Assembly (NCBI RefSeq): GCF_015291705.1
Contig: NZ_CP030050.1
Location: forward strand, 7,192,001 to 7,256,000
Origin: Bradyrhizobium arachidis
GTDB taxonomy: Bacteria > Pseudomonadota > Alphaproteobacteria > Rhizobiales > Xanthobacteraceae
Reading direction: 5' to 3'
Length of the DNA: 64,000 bases
The translations under genes and the position numbers were made by a program. The notes under the pieces were generated by a model. It made no database searches and was not told the DNA's origin. It saw nothing but the letters and a program-made list of their open reading frames with translations. Numbering within the stretch: position 1 is the stretch's first letter; the number at the start of each line of letters is the position of its first letter. This document shows positions 52,907 through 61,499 of the stretch, piece after piece.

Positions 52907-54646
52907 CTATTTCTTCAGCGCGAACACCCAGATCACGCCGCCCTGCGGCACGTTGGACTCGATGCCGATATTATTGGTGGCGAGCGCATCCTGGATGCGC
53001 TGCGCGTCGACGCCCCAGCCGGACTGGATCGCGACATATTGGGTGCCGTCGACCTCATAGGACACCGGCATGCCCATGATGCCGGAGTTGGTCTTCTGCT
53101 CCCACAAGAGCTCGCCGGTCTTGGCGTTGAAGGCGCGGAAGTTGCGGTCGTTGGTGCCGCCGGCGAAGACGAGATCACCCGCGGTCGCCGTCACCGAGCC
53201 GAACAACTGCGATTTCGGGAAGTTGTGCTGCCAGACCTTCTTGCCCGTGGTCGGATCCCAGGCCTGGAGCTCGCCGAAATGATCGGCGCCGGGCTTTGCC
53301 TTCAGGCCGATGTCCTCCGGCTTGGTGCCGAGCCAGAGCTCACCCGGCTTGAGCGGGAGCTTCTCGCCGGTGAAGCCGCCGCAGAAATTCTCGTTGGCCG
53401 GCACATAGACGAGACCCGTCTTCTGGCTGTAGGCCGCCGACGGCCAATCCTTGCCGCCCCATAGCGACGGACAGAACTCGACGCGCTTGCCGATGACCGG
53501 CTTGTGGTCGGGATCGACGATCGGCTTGCCGGTCTCCGCATCGATGCCCTTCCAGACGTCGGTGGAGACGAACGGCCAGCCGGCGACGTAGTTGATCTTG
53601 GTCGGTGTGCGCTCGAGCACCCAGAAGATCGCGTCGCGGCCGGGATGGACCAGGCTCTTGATGTTGCGGCCATCGCGTTGCAGGTCGATCAGGATCGGCG
53701 CCTCGACCTCGTCCCAGTCCCAGGAATCGTTCTGGTGGTACTGGTGATAGGTCTTGATCTTGCCGGTGCCGGGATCGAGCGCGAGCACCGACGAGGTGTA
53801 GAGATTGTCGCCGGGATGCATCTCGCCGGGCCACGGCGCAGCATTGCCGACACCCCAATAGATCGTCTTGGTGTCCTTGTCGTAATTGCCGGTCATCCAG
53901 GCCGAGCCGCCGCCGTTCTTCCAGTCGTCGCCATGCCAGGTGTCATGACCGGGCTCGCCCTCGCCGGGAATGGTGAAGGTCCGCCACAGCTCCTTGCCGT
54001 CCTTGGCATCGAAGGCAGCGACATAGCCGCGCACGCCGAACTCGCCGCCGGAGCCGCCGACGATGACCTTGCCGTCGACGATCAGCGGCATGAGGGTCAT
54101 GTACTGGCCCTTCTTGTAATCCTGCACCTTGGTGTCCCACACCACCTTGCCGGTCTTGGCGTCGAGCGCGACGACGTGGTCGTCGGTGGTGGCGAGATAA
54201 AGCTTGTCCTCCCAGAGGCCGACGCCGCGGCTGGTCGGATGCAGCTGGAACAGATCGTCGGGGAGCTGCCGCTTGTAGCGCCAGTATTCGTCGCCGGTCT
54301 TCGCGTTGAGCGCGATCACCTGCCCCATCGGGGTTGCCACGAACATCACGCCGTTGTTGACGATTGGCGGCGCCTCGTGGCCTTCGACGACGCCGGTGGC
54401 GAAGGTCCAGACCGGCGTGAGATTCTTGACGTTCGAGGTGTTGATCTGGTCGAGCGGGCTATAGCCCTGGCCGTCATAGGTGCGGCGATAGAGCATCCAG
54501 TTGCCGGCTTCCGGATTTTCCAGGCGCTGCTGGGTGACTGGCGCGTAGCTCTCGATCGGGCCGGCAATTGCAGCGGTCGAGACAAGACAAGTGAAGGCGA
54601 CGAAGCCGGACAGGTACCATTGCTTCCTGGTGGTCGACGTTTTCAT
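52907..54646 (-). CDS. PQQ-dependent alcohol dehydrogenase of lanthanide type, lacking the vicinal cysteine pair
   Basis: A 579-residue exported quinoprotein. Metal and catalytic residues fit a lanthanide enzyme: SGGEFGVRG (Glu), GVGNAAPWPG (Asn), DSWDWDEVEA (catalytic Asp and the extra Asp). At the place of the vicinal cysteines seen in the other two dehydrogenases it has FQLHPTSRGVGLW, with no Cys. The second disulphide pair is kept (VEFCPSLWGG and NENFCGGFTG). ATG 54646 gives a good signal peptide (SGFVAFTCLVSTAAIA), and AAAAGGGGAA precedes it. A Rieske gene lies 117 bp upstream on the same strand. Substrate unknown. Confidence 0.92.
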   Translation of the reverse strand: MKTSTTRKQWYLSGFVAFTCLVSTAAIAGPIESYAPVTQQRLENPEAGNWMLYRRTYDGQGYSPLDQINTSNVKNLTPVWTFATGVVEGHEAPPIVNNGVMFVATPMGQVIALNAKTGDEYWRYKRQLPDDLFQLHPTSRGVGLWEDKLYLATTDDHVVALDAKTGKVVWDTKVQDYKKGQYMTLMPLIVDGKVIVGGSGGEFGVRGYVAAFDAKDGKELWRTFTIPGEGEPGHDTWHGDDWKNGGGSAWMTGNYDKDTKTIYWGVGNAAPWPGEMHPGDNLYTSSVLALDPGTGKIKTYHQYHQNDSWDWDEVEAPILIDLQRDGRNIKSLVHPGRDAIFWVLERTPTKINYVAGWPFVSTDVWKGIDAETGKPIVDPDHKPVIGKRVEFCPSLWGGKDWPSAAYSQKTGLVYVPANENFCGGFTGEKLPLKPGELWLGTKPEDIGLKAKPGADHFGELQAWDPTTGKKVWQHNFPKSQLFGSVTATAGDLVFAGGTNDRNFRAFNAKTGELLWEQKTNSGIMGMPVSYEVDGTQYVAIQSGWGVDAQRIQDALATNNIGIESNVPQGGVIWVFALKK

Positions 54647-54763
54647 GGACGTTCCCCTTTTTCATCCGCTTGAATTCTTGTTCTGAATTCTTGTCGTTCG
54701 TCCCGTCGTCCGCCCCTCGGCGGATGCGGCCTCTCGTGACGCGGGCATAACCCGCAACGTCCA

Positions 54764-55417
54764 TCATCCTGGCTGCGCGCCACCTACCTTTCCGATGAAA
54801 TTGCCGGCGACGCTGAGCGAGCCGTCGGCGAGCGCCAGCGGCAGCGCGGCGAGCCGTCGCGGCGCCGGCCCGAACACGACCTGCGCGCCCTCCCGAGGAT
54901 CGTATTCCGAGTTGTGGCACATGCACTTGAACACGTCCTTGTCGCCGACATCGCTCTTGACCCAGGCGGTGACGGGACAGCCGGCATGCGAGCAGATCGC
55001 CGAATAGGCGAGGATGCCGTCGACCGCACGCGCGCGGGTCTTCTCGTCGAGCTCGGCGGGATCGAGCCGGATGATCAGGATCTCGTTGAGGCGCGAGGCG
55101 CTGCGCACGACCGATGTCTTGGGATCCTTCGGCCAGGCATGCACCGGCGGTCCGCCCGCCGGCAGATCGGCTGCGGTGATGAGCTTTCCCTCCTGGTCTC
55201 CTTCGGAGAAGACGAGCACGTCGCCGTTTTGCGGACGCTCGTCGGAGCCAGGCGGATCCTCACCCGCGCGCGCCCGTGTGGAGCAGCCGAGACACGCGGT
55301 GCTGGCGAGTGCGCCGAGCAGGATCGCTCGTCGAGTCTGCTCCGTGCACGCGTCAGCTTCGGGGTCCGCAATCGTCTCGGAGAATGAGGAATGGGTGTTG
55401 AACGGTGCACTCGCCAT
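54764..55417 (-). CDS. Rieske (2Fe-2S) protein with probable twin-arginine signal
   Basis: A 217-residue protein. The twin-arginine-like N-terminus is CTEQTRRAILLGALASTACL. Cluster motifs are ICSHAGCPV (Cys142, His144, Cys147) and KCMCHNSEYDP (Cys165, Cys167, His168), so both the ligand set and the extra disulphide pair of the cytochrome bc1 type are present. ATG 55417 is chosen; the frame continues upstream to a TTG at 55510 with a possible 31-residue extension. It precedes the cysteine-poor quinoprotein dehydrogenase gene and may accept its electrons. Confidence 0.87.
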   Translation of the reverse strand: MASAPFNTHSSFSETIADPEADACTEQTRRAILLGALASTACLGCSTRARAGEDPPGSDERPQNGDVLVFSEGDQEGKLITAADLPAGGPPVHAWPKDPKTSVVRSASRLNEILIIRLDPAELDEKTRARAVDGILAYSAICSHAGCPVTAWVKSDVGDKDVFKCMCHNSEYDPREGAQVVFGPAPRRLAALPLALADGSLSVAGNFIGKVGGAQPG

Positions 55418-55664
55418 GCCCGCTAGCAGGCGCTGGAACTCTGCCGAAAACAAGGCGAAGAATTGGCGCCGCAGTGCATCAATATGTCTTTGCTCGCTTT
55501 GATTGAGCAAGAGTGAACGCGTTCGCGCGCGTTTTCGCGAGTTCTACGTCACACCGCGCGAACGGCATGATGATTTTGCAGATCAGACCGATGATGCTGG
55601 AATTGGTGCGACGCGCCATTGCGCGAAGCGAACTTGCGCGTTTCTCAGGCAGGCATTTTGTATG

Positions 55665-56129
55665 TCAGGACCTCAGCGCGTGACGCGGCGAAGCGATGCG
55701 GCCCGCGATGGTGGCCGAAGCCATTTCAAAGCTGTCGGCGATACGCCGCGCCTTGTCGATGAACAGCGCAGCCGCCGGCGGCGGACAGACTTCGCGCGCA
55801 GTCTGCTCGAACAGATCGAGCCAGCGGTCGAAATGATCGCCAACCAGACTCAGCGGCATATGCGCTCGCATCGGCGAGCCATGATAGCGGCCGCTCATCA
55901 GCACGACCGACGACCAGAAATCCTTGAGCTTGGCGAGGTGCTCGTCCCAATTCTGCACGATCGCGAACACCGGCCCGAGCAGCGCGTCCTCGCGCACGCG
56001 TCCGTAGAAACGGGTGACGAGTTCCCCGATCATCTCCTCGGTGATTCCGGTGCGCTCGATCGCATCCTGGGTCAACAGGCTCCGCCGCGCGGCCGCCGCC
56101 TCGCGCTCGGCCTTCAGTCGATCCGACAT
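55665..56129 (-). CDS. Group III truncated haemoglobin
   Basis: A 154-residue globin of the group III truncated type. FYGRVREDALLGPVFA is the B-helix region. NWDEHLAKLKDFWSSVVL is the E-helix region, followed by the proximal His in MRAHMPLSLVGDHFDRWL. ATG 56129 gives the normal family length; the frame is open further upstream, with composition that does not look coding. It probably binds oxygen or NO in the cytoplasm. No linked gene explains its role. Confidence 0.88.
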   Translation of the reverse strand: MSDRLKAEREAAAARRSLLTQDAIERTGITEEMIGELVTRFYGRVREDALLGPVFAIVQNWDEHLAKLKDFWSSVVLMSGRYHGSPMRAHMPLSLVGDHFDRWLDLFEQTAREVCPPPAAALFIDKARRIADSFEMASATIAGRIASPRHALRS

Positions 56130-56269
56130 GTTTTTTGCTATCCGCTTTCGTTGTTCCCGCGACGCCGCCCGTTCGACATTGTCGGGCCATTTGCGCGCGG
56201 CGTCTTTGTCGCAGCGCAAATTGCGGGGATCGGGCGGCGGACGCGAAAGGCCCGCCGCCTGCACCATGA

Positions 56270-57121
56270 TCAGGTGCCGTAAGTGTAAAAGCCCTGCCCG
56301 GTCTTGCGGCCGAGATGGCCGGCGTCGACCATTTCCTTGAGCAAGGGGGCCGGACGGTATTTAGGATCGTTGAAGCCCTTATAAAAGACCTCCATCACCG
56401 AGAGCATGGTGTCGAGGCCGACGAGATCGGCCAGCGCCAGCGGTCCGATCGGATGGTTGCAGCCGAGCTTCATGCCGGCGTCGATCTCTTCCGCCGTTGC
56501 GATCCCTTCCTGCAGCGCGAAGATCGCCTCGTTGATCATCGGGCACAGGATGCGGTTGACGGCGAAGCCCGGGCTGTTCTTGGCCGTGATCGCCACCTTG
56601 CCGACGCGCTGGGCGAAATCGAGCGCCTTGGCGTGAGTGTCGTCGGAGGTCTGCAAGCCGCGGATGAGTTCCAGCAGCGCCATCACCGGAACCGGATTGA
56701 AGAAATGCATGCCGATGAAACGATCGGGACGATCGGTCGCGGCGGCCAGCTTGGTGATCGAGATCGACGAGGTGTTGGTTGCCACCAGGGTGCGCGGCGA
56801 CAGCGTGGCGCAGAGGTCCTTCAAGATCTTGACCTTGAGCTCCTCGTTCTCGGTCGCCGCTTCGATGACGAGGTCGCAGTCGGAGAGCTTGGCGCGATCG
56901 GTGGTGCCTGTGATGCGCTTGAGTGCGGCCTCGCGATCGGCGGCCGAGATCTTCTCCTTCTTGACCAGGCGCTCGAGGCTGCCGCCGACGGTCGAAAGCC
57001 CGCGGTTCACCGCCGCATCCGAAATGTCGACCATCACGACCGAAAGCCCGGCCGCGGCGCAAACCTGCGCGATGCCGTTCCCCATGGTACCTGCCCCGAT
57101 GATGCCAACGGTCTGGATCAT
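56270..57121 (-). CDS. 3-hydroxybutyryl-CoA dehydrogenase
   Basis: A 283-residue enzyme. NAD site [20 protein letters not shown] at the N-terminus; catalytic His and Glu region [20 protein letters not shown]-terminal domain with [20 protein letters not shown] and [14 protein letters not shown] 57121 gives the family N-terminus. It oxidises (S)-3-hydroxybutyryl-CoA to acetoacetyl-CoA in butyrate/PHB-linked metabolism. A FixK/FNR-type site lies 262 bp upstream in the shared gap with pstS. Confidence 0.95.
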   Translation of the reverse strand: MIQTVGIIGAGTMGNGIAQVCAAAGLSVVMVDISDAAVNRGLSTVGGSLERLVKKEKISAADREAALKRITGTTDRAKLSDCDLVIEAATENEELKVKILKDLCATLSPRTLVATNTSSISITKLAAATDRPDRFIGMHFFNPVPVMALLELIRGLQTSDDTHAKALDFAQRVGKVAITAKNSPGFAVNRILCPMINEAIFALQEGIATAEEIDAGMKLGCNHPIGPLALADLVGLDTMLSVMEVFYKGFNDPKYRPAPLLKEMVDAGHLGRKTGQGFYTYGT

Positions 57122-57382
57122 TGCCTCACATCCTTCATCCTTGCGGGGCGTGCCGGTACGGCCCGGCCCCAATTGTTTCTGCATCAGGGTCTAGCACCGC
57201 CACCGGGCGGGGGCGACCTGATCATGCCCCTTCCTTAAAGCATCCGAAGCGGGAATAAAGCCGCCATTCGGCCGCAAAACGGCATGATTTGGCGGTCTGG
57301 CAGGCGGTTTTCCCGAATCTGCGCGTGCTCTACCCCCAGCGCCTTGCAGCGGGGCGGCTGGACCCGGCCCGTTCGGACCACC

Positions 57383-57396
57383 TTGATCTACATCAA
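57383..57396. promoter_or_regulatory. FixK/FNR-type box
   Basis: TTGATCTACATCAA at 57383-57396 is a perfect TTGAT-N4-ATCAA match to the FNR/FixK consensus. It lies in the 401-bp gap between the divergent dehydrogenase (start 57121) and pstS (start 57523). Its centre is 133 bp from the pstS start and 268 bp from the other, so pstS is the nearer target. Confidence 0.8.
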
Positions 57397-57522
57397 TCGG
57401 ACGATGCGGAGCTCGCTGACGGTGTGCTGTAATTGATGCGCAATGGCCAGTGCGAATGCTTCGCGACGCCATTGTGACATAGCCCACATCAGCCTCGTGC
57501 CCCACCTGTTAGCGTCGCGCAC

Positions 57523-58575
57523 ATGACAAAACATATTGCACTTCCCATCGTCCTCGCCGCTCTGCTGGTCGCCACGCAGAGCCTGGCTGCCGAGACCAAG
57601 GGAGCCGGCTCAACCTTCGTTTCGCCCGTGATGGCGAAATGGATCGACGCGTACAGGTCGAAGACCGGAAACATTGTCAGCTACCAAGCCGTCGGCTCGA
57701 GCATCGGCGTCGGCCTGATCAAGAAGGAAGCCGTCGATTTCGGCGCCAGCGACATGCCGCTCGATCCCAAGGAGCTGGACAAGCTCGGCATGATGCAATT
57801 CCCGATCGTGATCGGAGGCGTCGTGCCCGTGGTCAATATCGACGGCGTCAAGCCCGGCCAGATCCGCTTCACCGGGCCTATGCTCGCCGACATCTATCTC
57901 GGCAAGCTCAGATCCTGGAACGATCCGGCCATTCGCGCCATCAATCCCGACATCAAGCTGCCGAACACGGCGATCACGGTGGTCCATCGCGTCGACGGAT
58001 CGGGCACGACGTTCAACTGGTCGAACTATCTCGCGAAGGTGAGCCCGCAATGGAAGACGAGCGTCGGCGAAGGCACCTCGGTCGAATGGCCGCTCGGGCT
58101 CGGCGGCAGGGGCAATGACGGCGTCGCCTCGCTGGTCAGCCTCGTTCCGGGCGCGATCGGCTACCTCGAATACACCTACGCGCTGCAACGGCTCGATCGA
58201 ATCTCTTTCGGTGTAGTGCAGAACAGCGCCGGCAATTTCGTCGTCCCTGACGCCGCCTCGTTCCAGGCCGCGGCCTCAAGCGCGGACTGGGAGGCGGAGA
58301 AGGATTTCCATCTCGTGCTGACCAATGCGCCGGGCGAAGACGCCTATCCGATCACGGCGACGACCTTCGTGCTGATGCCGAAGATGCCGAAATCACAGGA
58401 GCGTTCCGCAGCCGCGATCGACTTCGTCCGCTGGTCGCTGGAGAACGGCAAGTCGCAGGCCGAGACGCTCAACTACGTCCCCCTGCCCGCCGCCCTGATC
58501 GATCAGATCGAGCGCTACTGGCAGCAGAACTTTGAAGCGCAGACGGTCTCCGCAGCGGCCAGCGTGAAACGTTGA
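57523..58575 (+). CDS. pstS: Phosphate-binding protein PstS (stand-alone)
   Basis: A 350-residue exported protein. Signal peptide VLAALLVATQSLAA. Phosphate-site motifs GAGSTFVSPV, SYQAVGSSIGVGL, RVDGSGTTFNW and GRGNDGVASLVS are all present. No pstC/A/B follows; arsenic genes follow instead after 91 bp. It may serve a remote Pst system, or discriminate phosphate from arsenate, or act in sensing (inference from context). Confidence 0.92.
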   Translation: MTKHIALPIVLAALLVATQSLAAETKGAGSTFVSPVMAKWIDAYRSKTGNIVSYQAVGSSIGVGLIKKEAVDFGASDMPLDPKELDKLGMMQFPIVIGGVVPVVNIDGVKPGQIRFTGPMLADIYLGKLRSWNDPAIRAINPDIKLPNTAITVVHRVDGSGTTFNWSNYLAKVSPQWKTSVGEGTSVEWPLGLGGRGNDGVASLVSLVPGAIGYLEYTYALQRLDRISFGVVQNSAGNFVVPDAASFQAAASSADWEAEKDFHLVLTNAPGEDAYPITATTFVLMPKMPKSQERSAAAIDFVRWSLENGKSQAETLNYVPLPAALIDQIERYWQQNFEAQTVSAAASVKR

Positions 58576-58630
58576 GGCCCAAAGGGCCGGCCGTCAGGTC
58601 GAGATCGGGGCATGCTCGCCCCGATCTCGA

Positions 58631-58669
58631 TTGACAGACACCCGATATTTCCATAATCGTTGAAATATG
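58631..58669 (+). promoter_or_regulatory. arsR promoter and operator, overlapping the start codon
   Basis: TTGACA (58631-58636) and CATAAT (58652-58657) can form a promoter with a 15-bp spacer. ATATTTC (58645-58651) and GAAATAT (58662-58668) form a perfect inverted repeat with a 10-bp centre that covers the -10 region and the first two bases of the arsR ATG. There is no ribosome-binding sequence before the ATG. Confidence 0.6.
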
Positions 58670-59011
58670 GAAAAGACAGATGCCGTCGCGGCACTCGCCG
58701 CGCTCGCCCAGGACAACCGTCTCGATGTCTTCCGCCTGCTGGTGCAGGCCGGCCCGAACGGCATGGCGGCGGGCGCGATCGCCGAGGCGCTGGATCTCGC
58801 CCCCAACACGCTGACATTCCACTTCGACCGGCTGCGGATGGCGGGGCTTGCGACCGTCCGGCGCGAGGGGCGCTCGATGATCTATGCGGCGCGGTTCGAG
58901 ACCATGAACGCGCTCGTCGGCTTCCTCACCGAAAACTGCTGCGGCGGAGCGTCATGCGCTCCGGCGGCGCCTGCGACATCCGCGCGAAAGCGCAGCAAAG
59001 TGCCAACCTGA
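58667..59011 (+). CDS. arsR: ArsR-family arsenic-responsive repressor
   Basis: A 114-residue winged-helix repressor. DNA-binding region AGAIAEALDLAPNTLTFHFD, then RLRMAGLATVRREGRSMIY. The metal site appears C-terminal (TENCCGGASCAP, three cysteines), unlike the classic CVC in the DNA-binding helix. This is the type known from other C-terminal-site ArsR proteins. It is first in an operon with arsI, arsC and an aquaporin gene. Its probable operator covers its own start codon. Confidence 0.92.
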   Translation: MEKTDAVAALAALAQDNRLDVFRLLVQAGPNGMAAGAIAEALDLAPNTLTFHFDRLRMAGLATVRREGRSMIYAARFETMNALVGFLTENCCGGASCAPAAPATSARKRSKVPT

Positions 59012-59022
59012 AGGGACAGACC

Positions 59023-59502
59023 ATGAAGCGCCTGCACGTTCACGTCTCCGTCGAGGATCTCTCCCGCTCGATCGAGTTCTACTCCGCCCTGTTCGCAAGC
59101 GAGCCTTCGGTCGTGAAAGCCGACTATGCCAAATGGATGCTTGAAGACCCGCGCGTAAATTTTGCCATCTCGACACGCGGACGCGCGGCAGGCCTCGACC
59201 ATCTCGGCATCCAGGTCGAGACCGGCGAGGAGCTGCAAGAGGTCTATGCACGCCTGCGCCAGGCCGGCGGCGACATCATCGAACAGGGGCAGACCACCTG
59301 CTGCTATGCCAAGTCGGAAAAATCCTGGATCGACGATCCCGCCGGCATCGCCTGGGAAACCTTCCACACCACGGGCGAGAGCACCGATTACGGCGACGGC
59401 AGCGGCGAGAACCGGGCGCGGGTCGCGCACGAGAAGCAACAGACGCAGTCGGCTTGCTGCGCGCCGCAGGCGGCGCCGACGGCCTCAAAGGCGTGCTGCT
59501 GA
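59023..59502 (+). CDS. arsI: ArsI-type C-As lyase / cadmium-induced VOC protein
   Basis: A 159-residue VOC-fold protein. Iron ligands probably His5, His60 (LDHLGIQVE) and the Glu in AWETFHT. The vicinal Cys93-Cys94 in QTTCCYAKSEKSW is the ArsI substrate site for trivalent organoarsenicals. The C-terminus adds two further Cys pairs (SACCAP, KACC). GGGACAG precedes ATG 59023. It cleaves methyl groups or aromatic groups from arsenic in known members. CadI is the alternative name for the family. Confidence 0.88.
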   Translation: MKRLHVHVSVEDLSRSIEFYSALFASEPSVVKADYAKWMLEDPRVNFAISTRGRAAGLDHLGIQVETGEELQEVYARLRQAGGDIIEQGQTTCCYAKSEKSWIDDPAGIAWETFHTTGESTDYGDGSGENRARVAHEKQQTQSACCAPQAAPTASKACC

Positions 59503-59518
59503 GCGCGGAGGTTCTCGA

Positions 59519-59929
59519 ATGGACGCGATCATCTACCACAATCCCGATTGCGGCACGTCGCGCAACACGCTTGCGATGATCCGGAACGCCGGCATCGAAC
59601 CGCACGTGATCGAATATCTGAAGTCGCCACCGTCGCGCGCGCTGTTGCAGCAGTTGATCGCGCGCATGGGAATTTCGGTACGCGAGGCGGTTCGCGAGAA
59701 GGCGCCGCCTTACGCGGAGCTCGGGCTCGGCAATACGGCGCTGACCGACGAGCAACTGCTCGACGCGATGATGGCGCACCCGATCCTCATCAATCGTCCG
59801 ATCGTGGTGACGCCGAAAGGCGTGAAGCTCTGCCGCCCCTCCGAACTGGTGCTCGATCTGCTGCCGGCGCAGCACGGCGAATTCGTCAAAGAAGATGGCG
59901 AGCGCGTCAGGCTGGATCGCGGCGCCTGA
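59519..59929 (+). CDS. arsC: Arsenate reductase, glutaredoxin-linked type
   Basis: A 136-residue ArsC. Active-site Cys in IIYHNPDCGTSRNTL, and conserved Arg positions in NRPIVVTPKG and CRPSELVLDL. It reduces arsenate to arsenite using glutathione and glutaredoxin. GCGGAGG precedes ATG 59519. Its stop overlaps the aquaporin start by one base. Confidence 0.95.
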   Translation: MDAIIYHNPDCGTSRNTLAMIRNAGIEPHVIEYLKSPPSRALLQQLIARMGISVREAVREKAPPYAELGLGNTALTDEQLLDAMMAHPILINRPIVVTPKGVKLCRPSELVLDLLPAQHGEFVKEDGERVRLDRGA

Positions 59930-60633
59930 TGCCAGGGCTTGCACAGCGCGCCTTCGCCGAGTGGCTCGGAACGGCGTTCCTGCTCGCAGCCGTCGTCGGC
60001 TCCGGGATCATGGCGCAGAGACTCTCAGGCGGAAACGTCGCGCTGGCGCTGCTGTGCAATACCATCGCCACCGGCGCTGTCCTCGTCGTGCTGATCCTGA
60101 TGTTCGCCCCGATATCGGGTGCGCATTTCAATCCGGCGGTGACGCTGGCATTCGCTTTGCGCGGCGAGGTACCATGGACCGACGCTATTGCCTATCTCGC
60201 CGCCCAGATCGCCGGCGCAATCGCGGGCGTGGGGCTCGCGCATCTGATGTTCGAGCTTCCACTCCTCCAGCTGTCGCTCACGGAACGCAGCGGCGCCGGA
60301 CAATGGTTGGCCGAGGCCGTCGCCACCTTCGGCCTGCTATCGACGATCCTTGGCGTCGGCTATCGGACCCCAGCGGCCGTTCCTTACGCGGTCGGCCTCT
60401 ATATCACCTCGGCCTACTGGTTCACGTCGTCGACATCGTTCGCCAATCCCGCCGTTACCATCGCCCGCTCGCTATCTGATACGTTCGCAGGGATCGCCCC
60501 TTGGGGCGTTCCAGCTTTCATCACCGCTCAACTCATCGGGGCCGGCCTTGCCGTTCTGCTGGCACGCTGGCTCTGGGCCGGAGCCCCTGAAACGTGGAGC
60601 GCTCCTCAGCTCCCGTCCGGCGGGCCTGTATAA
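59929..60633 (+). CDS. aqpS: Aquaglyceroporin-type channel (arsenite exit, AqpS-like)
   Basis: A 234-residue MIP-family channel with six helices and both NPA boxes (SGAHFNPAVTLAF; SFANPAVTIARSL). It overlaps arsC by one base. In Sinorhizobium an aquaporin in the ars operon replaces the ArsB pump: arsenite made by ArsC leaves through the channel. No arsB or ACR3 gene is present here, which fits that scheme. Confidence 0.9.
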   Translation: MPGLAQRAFAEWLGTAFLLAAVVGSGIMAQRLSGGNVALALLCNTIATGAVLVVLILMFAPISGAHFNPAVTLAFALRGEVPWTDAIAYLAAQIAGAIAGVGLAHLMFELPLLQLSLTERSGAGQWLAEAVATFGLLSTILGVGYRTPAAVPYAVGLYITSAYWFTSSTSFANPAVTIARSLSDTFAGIAPWGVPAFITAQLIGAGLAVLLARWLWAGAPETWSAPQLPSGGPV

Positions 60634-60800
60634 CCAGGCCTCAAATTCATTTCCTGAGATGAATCGCGTTTCCAAATCGCTTCCCGCGGGTATTCTGTGC
60701 ATGTCGACAAGACCAGCAGAGACCGATCCGTGACGCGATCACGTCGCTTCGACATCGATGATTCCGAGGCATTCCGCCCGGCGCCAAAGCGTCCGGCCGA

Positions 60801-61499
60801 ATGAACGATTTCGCGCGATCCGTTGCCGCGGCCTTTACGCTGATCGGCGAAGCCGATGCCGAGTTGCTCGGCATCGTCGCCCTGTCGGTCCGCGTCAGCC
60901 TCACCGCCAGCATCGTCGCGCTGCTGATCGGCGCGCCGTTCGGGGCGTTGCTAGCCATCACCCGTTTCCGCGGACGGCAGGTCATCATCGTGCTGACCAA
61001 TGCGCTGCTCGGCCTTCCTCCGGTCGTGGTCGGGCTCGCGCTCTATCTGCTGCTGTCGCGGTCCGGTCCGCTCGGGGCTGCCGGCCTGCTGTTCACGCCG
61101 ACCGCCATGGTGATCGCGCAGACCCTGCTCGCCACGCCGATCGTGGTGGCGCTGGTGCACCGGCCGGCAAGCCTGCTGTGGGCCGAGTACGGCGACTTGG
61201 CGCGGATCGACGGATTGTCGGCGCTGCGCAGCATGGCGCTTTTGTTCGCGCTGGGACGGACCTCGCTGCTGACCGCCTTTCTCGCGGCTTTCGGGCGCGC
61301 CATCGCCGAGGTCGGCGCCATCATCATCGTCGGCGGCAACATCCGCGGTTTCACGCGCACGATGACGACCGCGATCGCGCTGGAGACCAGCAAGGGCGAC
61401 CTGCCGCTGGCGCTCGGGCTCGGGCTGATCCTGCTCGCGCTCAGCGTCGCGGTATCGACCGTCGCATTCCTGCTAGTGGGACGCGTTGGGGAAAAATAG
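60801..61499 (+). CDS. tupB: ABC transporter permease, tungstate (TupB) type
   Basis: A 232-residue inner-membrane protein with about five helices. The EAA-type loop falls around GLSALRSMALLFALGRTSLL, and EVGAIIIVGGNIRGFTRTMT is typical of TupB/WtpB permeases. The ATG at 60801 has no clear ribosome site. It faces tupA tail to tail and the two coding regions overlap by 27 bp. No ATPase gene is adjacent within the window. Confidence 0.85.
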   Translation: MNDFARSVAAAFTLIGEADAELLGIVALSVRVSLTASIVALLIGAPFGALLAITRFRGRQVIIVLTNALLGLPPVVVGLALYLLLSRSGPLGAAGLLFTPTAMVIAQTLLATPIVVALVHRPASLLWAEYGDLARIDGLSALRSMALLFALGRTSLLTAFLAAFGRAIAEVGAIIIVGGNIRGFTRTMTTAIALETSKGDLPLALGLGLILLALSVAVSTVAFLLVGRVGEK

